NCBI GenBank assembly: GCA_947304475.1
Contig: CAMZBE010000017.1
Span: 1 to 10,523, forward strand
Reading direction: 5' to 3'
Source of the DNA: an uncultured Clostridia bacterium
Lineage (GTDB): Bacteria; Bacillota; Clostridia; Oscillospirales; CAG-272
Length of the DNA stretch: 10,523 nt
Of this stretch, positions 1-6,413 are shown one piece after another. The translations under genes and the position numbers were made by a program. The first letter of the stretch is position 1; the number at the start of each line of letters is the position of its first letter. The notes below the pieces were generated by a model that worked only from the letters and a program-made list of their open reading frames with translations, was not told the origin of the DNA and searched no databases.

Positions 1-1747
1 CGACGCGCGCGGCGTACTCGCCCGCGATCGCGTCCAGTTCCGCCGAGCGCGCCGCCGCCTCGCCGTACCCGGCGTTCGCGTAGGGGAGGAGCAGGATCGC
101 GGCGCGGATCAGGCGGTACTGTTCCCGCACGGTCTTGCCGGTGAGGTCGACGTCGTTGCGGTCCATGCGGAACTGCGCCGTATAGGTCGCGTCGGCGCTT
201 GCCTGACGGACGGTTTTGTCCCAGGAAAGGAAGGTGTAATCGAACAGGTTGGACGGCAGTTCGGTCGCGCCGTCGAAGTGCGGCGTTTCCCCCTTCAGGC
301 AGACCGTCTCGTACGACGTCCCGCCGATCACCCAGGTAATGACGTAGCCGCCCTTCGACCGGACCTTTTCGGTGACCTCTCCGCTGTTGGGATCACGCAT
401 GATGGCGAAGGTGAAGGTAACGGTGCGGTCGTCGGCGGTTGCCCGCATCCCGAACGCCGTGCCCGAAAGATCGACGTAACGGTCCACGCGGGTGCCCGCG
501 GTCGCACCCGAGCCGGGTGCGTAGGAGTAGACGCTGTTTTCGCCGTTCCAGTAGAGTTTGCCGTTCAGGTACCAGAGCCCGGCGTAGGTCCCCTGCCACA
601 CGCCGCCGAAGGCGTGCCACTGCAGCCCCAGGTCGAAAAGTTCGGTGAAGGTATCGGCTTCGGGATCGTAGGTCACGAGCGCGCCGTCGTTGATCGCGTA
701 GATCGCGTCGGGGGTGAAGACGAAGGGCGTGGTGACGTCGACGAACGCCCCGTCGTATCTGCCGCTGGTCGCCCGGACGGGGGATACCCAGCCGGTTTCG
801 CTGTGGTGGTTGCGGTCCTCGTCGACGCCCGCGTCGAAGAAGGAGTCCGACGCCAGAAAATATTCGTGCGAGACCTGCCCGTAAAAGCCCTTGTCGTCCC
901 GGTCGTCCCAGGTCACGTCTATATGGTACCAGGCGTTCCCGATCCTGACGATATTCCATTCGTGGTTCAGCCCCGTGCAGGAGACGCACTCGCACTCGAT
1001 GCCGAGTTCTTTGAGCAGATAGCGGGTGAGAAGCGAGTACGCCTGGCAGACGCCGATCCCGCTTTTCAGCATCCCGTAGGCGTCGTAGATGGCTTGATCC
1101 TTTTCGGCTTCATCGTAGGCTCTGTGGTCGTAATCGAAATGGAGCGCGATATAGTCGTGAATGAAAGCGACCTTCTCCCACTCGGACATGGCGGGATCGA
1201 CCTCGGACAGGATCGCGTCGGTCAGTTCGTGAAACTCGGCGAGTTGCGCTTGCGCGGTTTCGCGAACGTTTTTTACTTCCGCATCGGTAGCCGGGGCAGG
1301 CAATTCGACGTAAATCGACGACACCGTTTGGACGACACCGTTAATAAGGGTAAAAAAGTAGCGCCCGGTCAAAAAGGAAAGTTCCGCTTCGGAGTAATAG
1401 AGTGTCTCAAAAATCTGTTTAACGTCTTGTTCGGACAAGTTGAAATCCTTAACGTTGACATCTGCACATATATAATAGTGCATGATGCCGGTCTCTTTGT
1501 TTGGTTGCGCTTTTGCGACCGCTTTGCATTTCAGAAGTTCACCGAGAAAATGTTGATAAGCGTCGCTCTCGGTGATCAGCCCGCCGTCGGGGGAACCCGA
1601 CTGCAGAGCGGGGACCGACGCCTCTTCGCTCTCCGCGACGGCAGCCGGCGTCGGCGCGCCGAACGGCAGGGCGAGAGGAAGCAGCAGGAGCACGGCGAAG
1701 AGCAGCGCCGCGATCCGGCGGAGGGCGGCGACGGGAACGGTTTTCAT
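1..1747 (-). CDS. Secreted transglutaminase-like cysteine protease-fold protein (partial, 3' end outside window)
   Basis: The reading frame stays open from the ATG at 1747 to the left edge, giving 582 residues and no stop. Residues 1-38 form a signal peptide: MKT, then RR, a Leu/Ala core, ending near AAVA, with no lipobox Cys. The transglutaminase core follows, with GVCQAYS (Cys234), LNHEWN (His262) and HIDVTWDD (Asp277); the order and spacing fit a Cys-His-Asp triad. Next comes a YFLASDS stretch, then a kelch-like segment (about 345-410, with YAINDGALVTYDP and GLWYLNGKLYWNG), and a motif at 483-527 (FLSWDKTV..ADATYTAQF) resembling the listerial InlB B-repeat end. Likely role: an exported enzyme acting on peptides or cell-wall material; the substrate is unknown. 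The start is fixed by AAAGGAG 6 nt upstream and a consensus promoter. Residues about 62-161 are encoded by AT-richer DNA than the rest. The family-level call is firm; the biological role is not. Confidence 0.88.
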   Translation of the reverse strand, partial: MKTVPVAALRRIAALLFAVLLLLPLALPFGAPTPAAVAESEEASVPALQSGSPDGGLITESDAYQHFLGELLKCKAVAKAQPNKETGIMHYYICADVNVKDFNLSEQDVKQIFETLYYSEAELSFLTGRYFFTLINGVVQTVSSIYVELPAPATDAEVKNVRETAQAQLAEFHELTDAILSEVDPAMSEWEKVAFIHDYIALHFDYDHRAYDEAEKDQAIYDAYGMLKSGIGVCQAYSLLTRYLLKELGIECECVSCTGLNHEWNIVRIGNAWYHIDVTWDDRDDKGFYGQVSHEYFLASDSFFDAGVDEDRNHHSETGWVSPVRATSGRYDGAFVDVTTPFVFTPDAIYAINDGALVTYDPEADTFTELFDLGLQWHAFGGVWQGTYAGLWYLNGKLYWNGENSVYSYAPGSGATAGTRVDRYVDLSGTAFGMRATADDRTVTFTFAIMRDPNSGEVTEKVRSKGGYVITWVIGGTSYETVCLKGETPHFDGATELPSNLFDYTFLSWDKTVRQASADATYTAQFRMDRNDVDLTGKTVREQYRLIRAAILLLPYANAGYGEAAARSAELDAIAGEYAARV

Positions 1748-1753
1748 ATCCAA

Positions 1754-1773
1754 CTCCTTTCAAAAAAAGGGAG
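1754..1773 (-). promoter_or_regulatory. Ribosome binding site with possible sequestering hairpin
   Basis: AAAGGAG (1760-1754) lies 6 nt before the ATG at 1747 and decides this start. Just upstream in the leader, CTCC and TTT (1773-1766, one bulged C) can pair with AAAGGAG around a 5-nt loop, which would hide the ribosome site. The site itself is clear; the hairpin as a control element is inference. Confidence 0.6.
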
Positions 1774-1786
1774 AGTTTCTTTTTTC

Positions 1787-1815
1787 ATTATATCACCCGC
1801 GCGGGGATTTGTCAA
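1787..1815 (-). promoter_or_regulatory. Consensus sigma-A promoter for the transglutaminase-like gene
   Basis: Read on the minus strand, TTGACA (1815-1810) is followed by a 17-bp spacer and TATAAT (1792-1787), a perfect match to consensus in both boxes. Transcription would start near 1780, about 33 nt before the ATG at 1747. The spacer contains the self-complementary 10-mer CCCGCGCGGG (1796-1805). A separate dyad, TTTGTC (1808-1813) and GACAAA (1826-1831), overlaps the -35 box. Either could be an operator, but no bound protein can be named. Confidence 0.9.
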
Positions 1816-1818
1816 TCC

Positions 1819-1851
1819 GACCGTCGACAAACGAGCGGGAGCGGCAAGGCG
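1819..1851. repeat. 33-nt direct repeat, copy 1
   Basis: This copy begins GACCGTCGACAAACG and matches copy 2 at 2033-2065 in 26 of 33 positions, with the first 15 bases identical. It lies immediately upstream of the -35 box of the transglutaminase promoter. It contains the palindrome GTCGAC. Function unknown. Confidence 0.7.
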
Positions 1852-1906
1852 AGAAGAGTACCGGATCGTCGTTCGCCGGGAGCAAAACCGATAATCCAAC
1901 CGATCG

Positions 1907-1942
1907 CAAAAAACAATAAGAGGCGGGCAAAATGCCCGCCTC
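1907..1942 (-). terminator. Second intrinsic terminator downstream of parC
   Basis: GAGGCGGGC (1920-1928) and GCCCGCCTC (1934-1942) form a perfect 9-bp stem around a 5-nt loop. On the minus strand the stem is followed by TTATTGTTTTTT (1919-1908), so it stops leftward transcription. It backs up the terminator at 2066-2100 and insulates the promoter of the next gene. Confidence 0.85.
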
Positions 1943-1951
1943 GCCTTGCCT

Positions 1952-2009
1952 TTCGCCGTTTTCGCTCTCTGCCGTACGCCTGTACGCCGGCGAGACCGAA
2001 AGCGGCGAA
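1952..2009. repeat. Interspersed palindromic element, copy A
   Basis: TTCGCCGTTTTCG (1952-1964) pairs with CGAAAGCGGCGAA (1997-2009) over 13 bp with one G-U pair. The 32-nt interior holds a small inner hairpin, GTAC-GCCT-GTAC. The element matches copy B at 10420-10475 in layout, interior length and inner hairpin. Several differences in the outer stem preserve pairing. It sits between the two terminators after parC, with no promoter or reading frame of its own that I can see. Confidence 0.72.
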
Positions 2010-2032
2010 TCCCGTCTCGTTTCTCTCGGTCG

Positions 2033-2065
2033 GACCGTCGACAAACGGGCGACTGCGACAAGCGG
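2033..2065. repeat. 33-nt direct repeat, copy 2
   Basis: Second copy of the GACCGTCGACAAACG-led repeat at 1819-1851, in the same orientation and starting 214 bp from it. It abuts the T-tract of the first parC terminator. Together the two copies bracket the palindrome at 1952-2009 and the terminator at 1907-1942. Confidence 0.7.
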
Positions 2066-2100
2066 AAAAACGAAAACGGCTCCCGCCGGATGCGGGAGCC
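2066..2100 (-). terminator. Intrinsic terminator of the parE-parC operon
   Basis: GGCTCCCGC (2078-2086) and GCGGGAGCC (2092-2100) form a 9-bp stem with a 5-nt loop. On the minus strand it is followed by GTTTTCGTTTTT. The hairpin begins 15 nt after the parC stop codon. Confidence 0.9.
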
Positions 2101-2115
2101 ACAGGCGTGTTTTCG

Positions 2116-4233
2116 TTATTTCCGCTTGGCGATTGCCGTTACCGTCACACCCTCGGGAAGTTTGATCCCGCGCACGCCGTAGGTGCGGCGTCCGGTCACG
2201 GGGATCGGATCCTTGCGCGGCTTCTTCTTGCCGTCCGAGAGCAGCAGATCGACGGTTGACGCGCCGCCGAGCAGGCCCGCGTAGATCAGTTTGTCGCCGT
2301 CGCGGAGCAGCGCGGACTCGTACTTTTTTCGGTTGATCTTGTATTCGGAGAACGCCGAACATTTCAGCATTCCGCGCTCGGTCGCACTCAGAAGAATCTC
2401 GTCGTCGGGGAGCGTGGACGGCAGGACGCAGAGCAGGTAGTCGTCGGTGAAATCCCGGATCAGTTTTTCGGGGATCACGCCCTTGTCCTTTGCCGAGCGG
2501 CACTCGGGGATATCCCCGGCGCAGAGTTGGTACACGCCCGCCCGATTCCCGAAGAAGTAGAGGGTGACGTCGGTTCTCGTTCTGACGTACAGTTCTTCGG
2601 GGGTGGTTGCTGATTTTTGCATATTTTCAAAGATTTTTTCGCTTACGCGGTGGAGATTTCCTGCCTCGTCGATATAGGCGACGGTATCCTCCGCCACCCG
2701 GAAATCGTCGAGTTTAACCGTCTCCTCTTCGATCTCGCCGGCAAGTTCGGTGAGGCGCTCGGAGTGCAGCGCGCGCTTGACGTCCTTCAGCGACGCGATA
2801 ATCTCGCGGTCCATCTCCGCGGGATCGGCGAGCAGGCGTTCGTAGTTGGCGATATTCTCGCGCACCTTCGCCAGTTCGTTTTCGAGGGTTTCGATTTCGA
2901 GCCCGGTCAGCCGGCGGAGTTTCATTTCGAGAATGGCTTCCGCCTGCCGGTCGGTCAGGTTGAATTCGGCGCAGAGTTGCTCCTTCGCGGCGGCGGGCGT
3001 CTTGGAACCGCGGATCACCGCGATCACGCGGTCGATGTTCAGCGCCGCGACCGTCAGCCCCCCGAGGATCTCTTCACGATCGCGCGCGACGCGCAGATCG
3101 TAGTTGATCCGGCGGCGTTCGATTTTGCGACGGAAGGCGACGTAGTAGTTGACCGCGGCGACCAGAGGAAGTTGCATCGGGCGCCCCTCGGCGATCGCGT
3201 TCATATTGACGGCAAAGGTCTTCTGCAGGTCGGTGTAGCGGTACAGGTAGGTCAGCAGTTTGGCGGCGTCGTAACCGCGTTTGACCTCGATGACCGCGCG
3301 GATGCCCGTCCGGTCGGATTCGTCGCGCACGTCCGAGATCTGTTGGATGATCTCGCGCTTCCCCTGCGCGTGCTCCAGTACTTTGGCGAGCAGTTCCGCC
3401 TTGTTCGCCTGGAAGGGGAATTCGGTGATGACGATATTGGTCTTCCCGTCCGGGAGTTTCTCGATCTCGGCTTTGGCGCGGACGTAGAGTTTGCCCTCTC
3501 CGGTCGCGTAGATCGCGGGCAGATCCTGCGGGTTGACGATGATCCCGCCGGTCGGAAAATCCGGACCTTTGATATGCTTCATCAGCCCTTCGAGCGTGAT
3601 CTTCGGGTTTTTGACCGCGGCGATGACGCCGTCGATCACCTCGTCGGGGTTATGGGGCGGAATATTGGTCGCAAGCCCGACCGCGATCCCGGCGGATCCG
3701 TTGATCAGCAGGTTGGGGAAGAGGGCGGGCAGGACGTCGGGTTCCCTGCGCGTATCGTCGAAGTTGAGAGACGACGGCACGGTCTCTTTTGCGAGATCGC
3801 GCATCATCAGAAGGGCGGCGGGCGCCATACGCGCCTCGGTGTACCGGAAGGCGGCGGCGGTGTCCCCGTCCATTGAACCGAAGTTTCCGTTCCCTTCGAC
3901 GAGCGGGACGCGCATATTGAAGTCCTGCGCCATACGCACCATGGTCTCGTAGATGGAACTGTCGCCGTGGGGGTGATATTTCGCCATGGTCTCCCCGACG
4001 ATGTTCGCCGATTTGCGGAAGGGCTTGTCGGGCGTCAGCCCCGCCTCGTTCATCGCGAACAGAACGCGGCGCTGCACAGGTTTCAGACCGTCCTCTACCC
4101 GCGGGACCGCGCGTTCGAGAATGACGTGTTCGGAATAGGGCATCATGGAGGCGTGCATCACGTCTTCCATGTTGCGTTCAAGGATCACGGTATTGTCGAC
4201 CGTTTCTTTCGGCGTCTTTGACTGTCGGCTCAC
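2116..4233 (-). CDS. parC: DNA topoisomerase IV subunit A (ParC-like)
   Basis: This is the DNA-breaking and rejoining subunit of a type IIA topoisomerase. With ParE it decatenates replicated chromosomes using ATP. The 705 residues show the winged-helix/catalytic domain (LKPVQRRVLFAM at 50-61, KYHPHGDSSIYETMVRMAQ at 85-103, AAAFRYTEARM with catalytic Tyr131). The tower and coiled coil run to about 500, and a C-terminal domain covers about 508-705. That tail is roughly 200 residues, shorter than in GyrA (over 300), and no GyrA box (QRRGGKG type) is visible, favouring a topoisomerase IV role. The core around Tyr131 (GNFGSMDGD, NGSAGIAVG) is GyrA-like, so a gyrase paralogue is possible. Ser92 and Glu96 occupy the quinolone-resistance positions and look wild type. 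Translation starts at a GTG 3 nt after the parE stop, with GAAGG 8 nt before it, suggesting translational coupling. Confidence 0.9.
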   Translation of the reverse strand: MSRQSKTPKETVDNTVILERNMEDVMHASMMPYSEHVILERAVPRVEDGLKPVQRRVLFAMNEAGLTPDKPFRKSANIVGETMAKYHPHGDSSIYETMVRMAQDFNMRVPLVEGNGNFGSMDGDTAAAFRYTEARMAPAALLMMRDLAKETVPSSLNFDDTRREPDVLPALFPNLLINGSAGIAVGLATNIPPHNPDEVIDGVIAAVKNPKITLEGLMKHIKGPDFPTGGIIVNPQDLPAIYATGEGKLYVRAKAEIEKLPDGKTNIVITEFPFQANKAELLAKVLEHAQGKREIIQQISDVRDESDRTGIRAVIEVKRGYDAAKLLTYLYRYTDLQKTFAVNMNAIAEGRPMQLPLVAAVNYYVAFRRKIERRRINYDLRVARDREEILGGLTVAALNIDRVIAVIRGSKTPAAAKEQLCAEFNLTDRQAEAILEMKLRRLTGLEIETLENELAKVRENIANYERLLADPAEMDREIIASLKDVKRALHSERLTELAGEIEEETVKLDDFRVAEDTVAYIDEAGNLHRVSEKIFENMQKSATTPEELYVRTRTDVTLYFFGNRAGVYQLCAGDIPECRSAKDKGVIPEKLIRDFTDDYLLCVLPSTLPDDEILLSATERGMLKCSAFSEYKINRKKYESALLRDGDKLIYAGLLGGASTVDLLLSDGKKKPRKDPIPVTGRRTYGVRGIKLPEGVTVTAIAKRK

Positions 4234-4236
4234 CTT

Positions 4237-6210
4237 TTACACCTTCACTTTCTTGGCGAACGCGTCCACTTTGTTGAAGTCGGCGTGCGCGAAAATGTAA
4301 TCCTGCCGGCGGGCGGCGTCGTCGCCCATCAGAACCGTCACCATATTCTCCGCCTCCGCCGCGTCCTCGATTCCGACGCGGATCAGCGTCCTATGCGCGG
4401 GGTTCATCGTGGTTTCCCAGAGCAGTTCGGGGTTCATTTCGCCGAGCCCTTTGTAGCGAGAGATGGTATAGGCGGAACTCTTCTCGAACTGGGCGGTGAT
4501 CTTCTCACACTCGGCGTCGTCGTAGGCGAACCAGACCTTGCCGTCGGACTTGCGCTCGACGCGGTAGAGCGGGGGCATTCCGATATAGACGTGCCCTTCG
4601 AGGATCAGTTCTTTCATATAGCGGTAGAAGAAGGTCAGGAGCAGCGCCCGGATGTGTGCGCCGTCCTGGTCCGCGTCGGCGAGGATAATGACCTTGTCGT
4701 AGCGGAGATTGGCGATGTTGAAGTCCCGTCCGACGCCGGTGCCGAGCGCCGTGATGATCGAACGGATCTCCTCGTTCGCGAGCAGGGCTTCAAGCCGGCG
4801 CTTTTCGCTGTTGACCGGTTTTCCGCGCAGGGGAAGGATCGCCTGAAAGTTCCGGTCGCGTCCCTGTTTCGCGGAGCCGCCCGCTGAGTCGCCCTCGACG
4901 ATGAACATTTCGTTTTTCGAGTAGTCGCGCCCGATGCTCGCGGCGAATTTGCCGACCAGCGCCGTGACCTCGAGACTGTTCTTCTGGCGGGCGAGGTCGT
5001 TCGCCTTCTTGGTCGCTTCGCGCACGCCGCGCGCCGCCTTCGCCTTCTCGAGCGCCGCCTTCACGACCGCCTGATTGGAGCGGTTCTGGGTGTAGCGTCC
5101 GAGTTGCTCGGTCACGATGGTCTCGACCGCCGTGCGCACCGAGATATTGCCGAGTTTGGTCTTGGTCTGCCCCTCGAACTGGGCTTCCTTCATCTTGACG
5201 AGCAGGATGACGGTCAACCCTTCGCGCAGATCCTCGCCGATATAGTTGTCGTCCTTGTCCTTCAGTACGCCGAGTTCGCGCGCGGCGGTGTTGAAGACCT
5301 TGGTCAGGGCGGTCTTGAACCCGGTCTCGTGCGTGCCGCCCTCGGTGGTGCGGATGTTGTTGACGTAGGAAAGAATGGTCTCGTTATAACCGTCGGTGTG
5401 CTGGATCGCCGCGGTCAGGCGGATGCCGTCGGATTCGCCCGAGATCAAGATCGGTTCTTCGTAGAGCGGTTTCTTCCCCTGGTGGAAGAACTTCATGTAA
5501 TCGACGAGCCCGTTTTTGTAACTGTAAACGAAGGCGTTCTCCCCTTCGGTTCTGCGCTCGTCCTTGAAGGTGATGGTCAGCCCGGCGTTCAGAAACGCCA
5601 GTTCGCGCAGTTTGTTCTGGATCGTGTTGAAATCGAAATGGACCGTGTTGAACACCCGGTCGTCGGGCATGAACGTCACCGAGGAACCGTGCCCCGGCAC
5701 GTCGCGTCCCACGACGCGGAGTTTGCGTTTCAGTGCGCCCGAGCGGACGTTCCCCTCTTCGTCCTCGGGACTTTCAAACTCGATGCGGTAGCGTTTGCCG
5801 TCGCGGACCGATTCGGCGACAAGCCAACGCGAAAGGGCGTTGACGACCGACGCGCCCACGCCGTGAAGACCGCCCGCGTACGAATAACTCTTGCCGTCGA
5901 ATTTGCCGCCCGCGTGCAGTTTCGTAAAGATCAGTTCAATGCCCGGCACCTGCGTTCCCGGGTGGATGTCCACCGGCATCCCGCGTCCGTTGTCGGTGAC
6001 GGTCAGACTGCCGTCGGGGTGGATGGTCACATCGATTCTGTCGGCGAAGCCGTTCGCCGCCTCGTCGACCGCGTTGTCGACGATCTCCCAGACCATGTGG
6101 TGCAGTCCTCGGACGTCGGTGTCGCCGATATACATTCCGGGGCGTCGTCTGACCGGTTCAAGCCCCTCGAGTACCGTTATGGAACTCGCGTTGTATTCGT
6201 TTTTTGCCAT
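4237..6210 (-). CDS. parE: DNA topoisomerase IV subunit B (ParE-like)
   Basis: This is the ATPase and TOPRIM subunit partnering the downstream ParC-like protein; it has 657 residues. The GHKL ATPase shows WEIVDNAVDEA (Glu42, Asn46), DNGRGMP (73-79) and GGLHGVGASVVNALS (113-127); the transducer has GQTK with Lys350. The TOPRIM domain shows EGDSAGGSAKQGRDR (Glu439) and DADQDG (Asp512, Asp514, Asp516). The stretch FQAILPLRGK..NSEK, with GTGVGRDF and LLLTFFYRYMKELI, resembles Gram-positive ParE more than GyrB, and no dnaA, recF or gyrA-type gene adjoins it. The motif usually written LPGKLADC reads LVGKFAAS (418-425), an unusual variant. I chose the ATG at 6210, preceded by GGAGG 12 nt upstream. 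The frame is open to an ATG at 6249, but that lies at the predicted transcription start. GyrB is the alternative call. Confidence 0.9.
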   Translation of the reverse strand: MAKNEYNASSITVLEGLEPVRRRPGMYIGDTDVRGLHHMVWEIVDNAVDEAANGFADRIDVTIHPDGSLTVTDNGRGMPVDIHPGTQVPGIELIFTKLHAGGKFDGKSYSYAGGLHGVGASVVNALSRWLVAESVRDGKRYRIEFESPEDEEGNVRSGALKRKLRVVGRDVPGHGSSVTFMPDDRVFNTVHFDFNTIQNKLRELAFLNAGLTITFKDERRTEGENAFVYSYKNGLVDYMKFFHQGKKPLYEEPILISGESDGIRLTAAIQHTDGYNETILSYVNNIRTTEGGTHETGFKTALTKVFNTAARELGVLKDKDDNYIGEDLREGLTVILLVKMKEAQFEGQTKTKLGNISVRTAVETIVTEQLGRYTQNRSNQAVVKAALEKAKAARGVREATKKANDLARQKNSLEVTALVGKFAASIGRDYSKNEMFIVEGDSAGGSAKQGRDRNFQAILPLRGKPVNSEKRRLEALLANEEIRSIITALGTGVGRDFNIANLRYDKVIILADADQDGAHIRALLLTFFYRYMKELILEGHVYIGMPPLYRVERKSDGKVWFAYDDAECEKITAQFEKSSAYTISRYKGLGEMNPELLWETTMNPAHRTLIRVGIEDAAEAENMVTVLMGDDAARRQDYIFAHADFNKVDAFAKKVKV

Positions 6211-6222
6211 GAAGTTCGGTTT

Positions 6223-6227
6223 CCTCC
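6223..6227 (-). promoter_or_regulatory. Ribosome binding site deciding the parE start
   Basis: GGAGG on the minus strand lies 12 nt before the ATG at 6210, slightly farther than usual. The alternative ATG at 6249 has no such site and falls about at the +1 of the promoter, so 6210 is preferred. Confidence 0.7.
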
Positions 6228-6255
6228 GGTAATGCGGTTTTTCGTTCAATTAATA

Positions 6256-6284
6256 ATTATACCGTTTTTCTCGCCCCGTGTCAA
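6256..6284 (-). promoter_or_regulatory. Consensus promoter of the parE-parC operon
   Basis: On the minus strand, TTGACA (6284-6279), a 17-bp spacer and TATAAT (6261-6256) match the sigma-A consensus exactly. Transcription would begin near 6249, giving a leader of about 40 nt before parE. Confidence 0.92.
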
Positions 6285-6363
6285 GCGATTTTTCCACAGG
6301 TTGACGTCGCCTTGCCCGCACCGTCTATATATAGTTGTCGAATTCGCCGAAAACGAGATTGTG

Positions 6364-6398
6364 CAAAAAGGGCGGGCGCCCCGGGAAGGGGCGCCCGC
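6364..6398 (-). terminator. Intrinsic terminator after the CvpA-like gene
   Basis: GCGGGCGCCCC (6372-6382) pairs perfectly with GGGGCGCCCGC (6388-6398) across a 5-nt loop. On the minus strand CCTTTTTG follows. It lies 15 nt after the stop codon at 6414, ending the Nudix-CvpA-like transcript ahead of the parE promoter. Confidence 0.85.
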
Positions 6399-6413
6399 AG
6401 AAGATGCGAAAAA

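Noticed and set aside
278..1894. Plus-strand open frame of 538 codons
   Set aside because: It lies opposite the transglutaminase-like gene and runs on through that gene's promoter. It has no ribosome site and its residue make-up is that of an antisense frame in GC-rich coding DNA.
1943..2064. Small RNA gene between the two parC terminators
   Set aside because: A terminator and a stable hairpin are present, but I find no promoter with an AT-rich -10 box in the interval.
6290..6298. DnaA-box-like TTTTCCACA upstream of parE
   Set aside because: A single copy with one mismatch to TTATCCACA, without dnaA, recF, clustered boxes or an AT-rich unwinding region. Not an origin.
6301..6334. Plus-strand promoter-like TTGACG with TCTATA/TATATA
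   Set aside because: No gene or terminator follows on the plus strand; it would transcribe antisense into the CvpA-like gene. The -10 match is poor at 17 bp.
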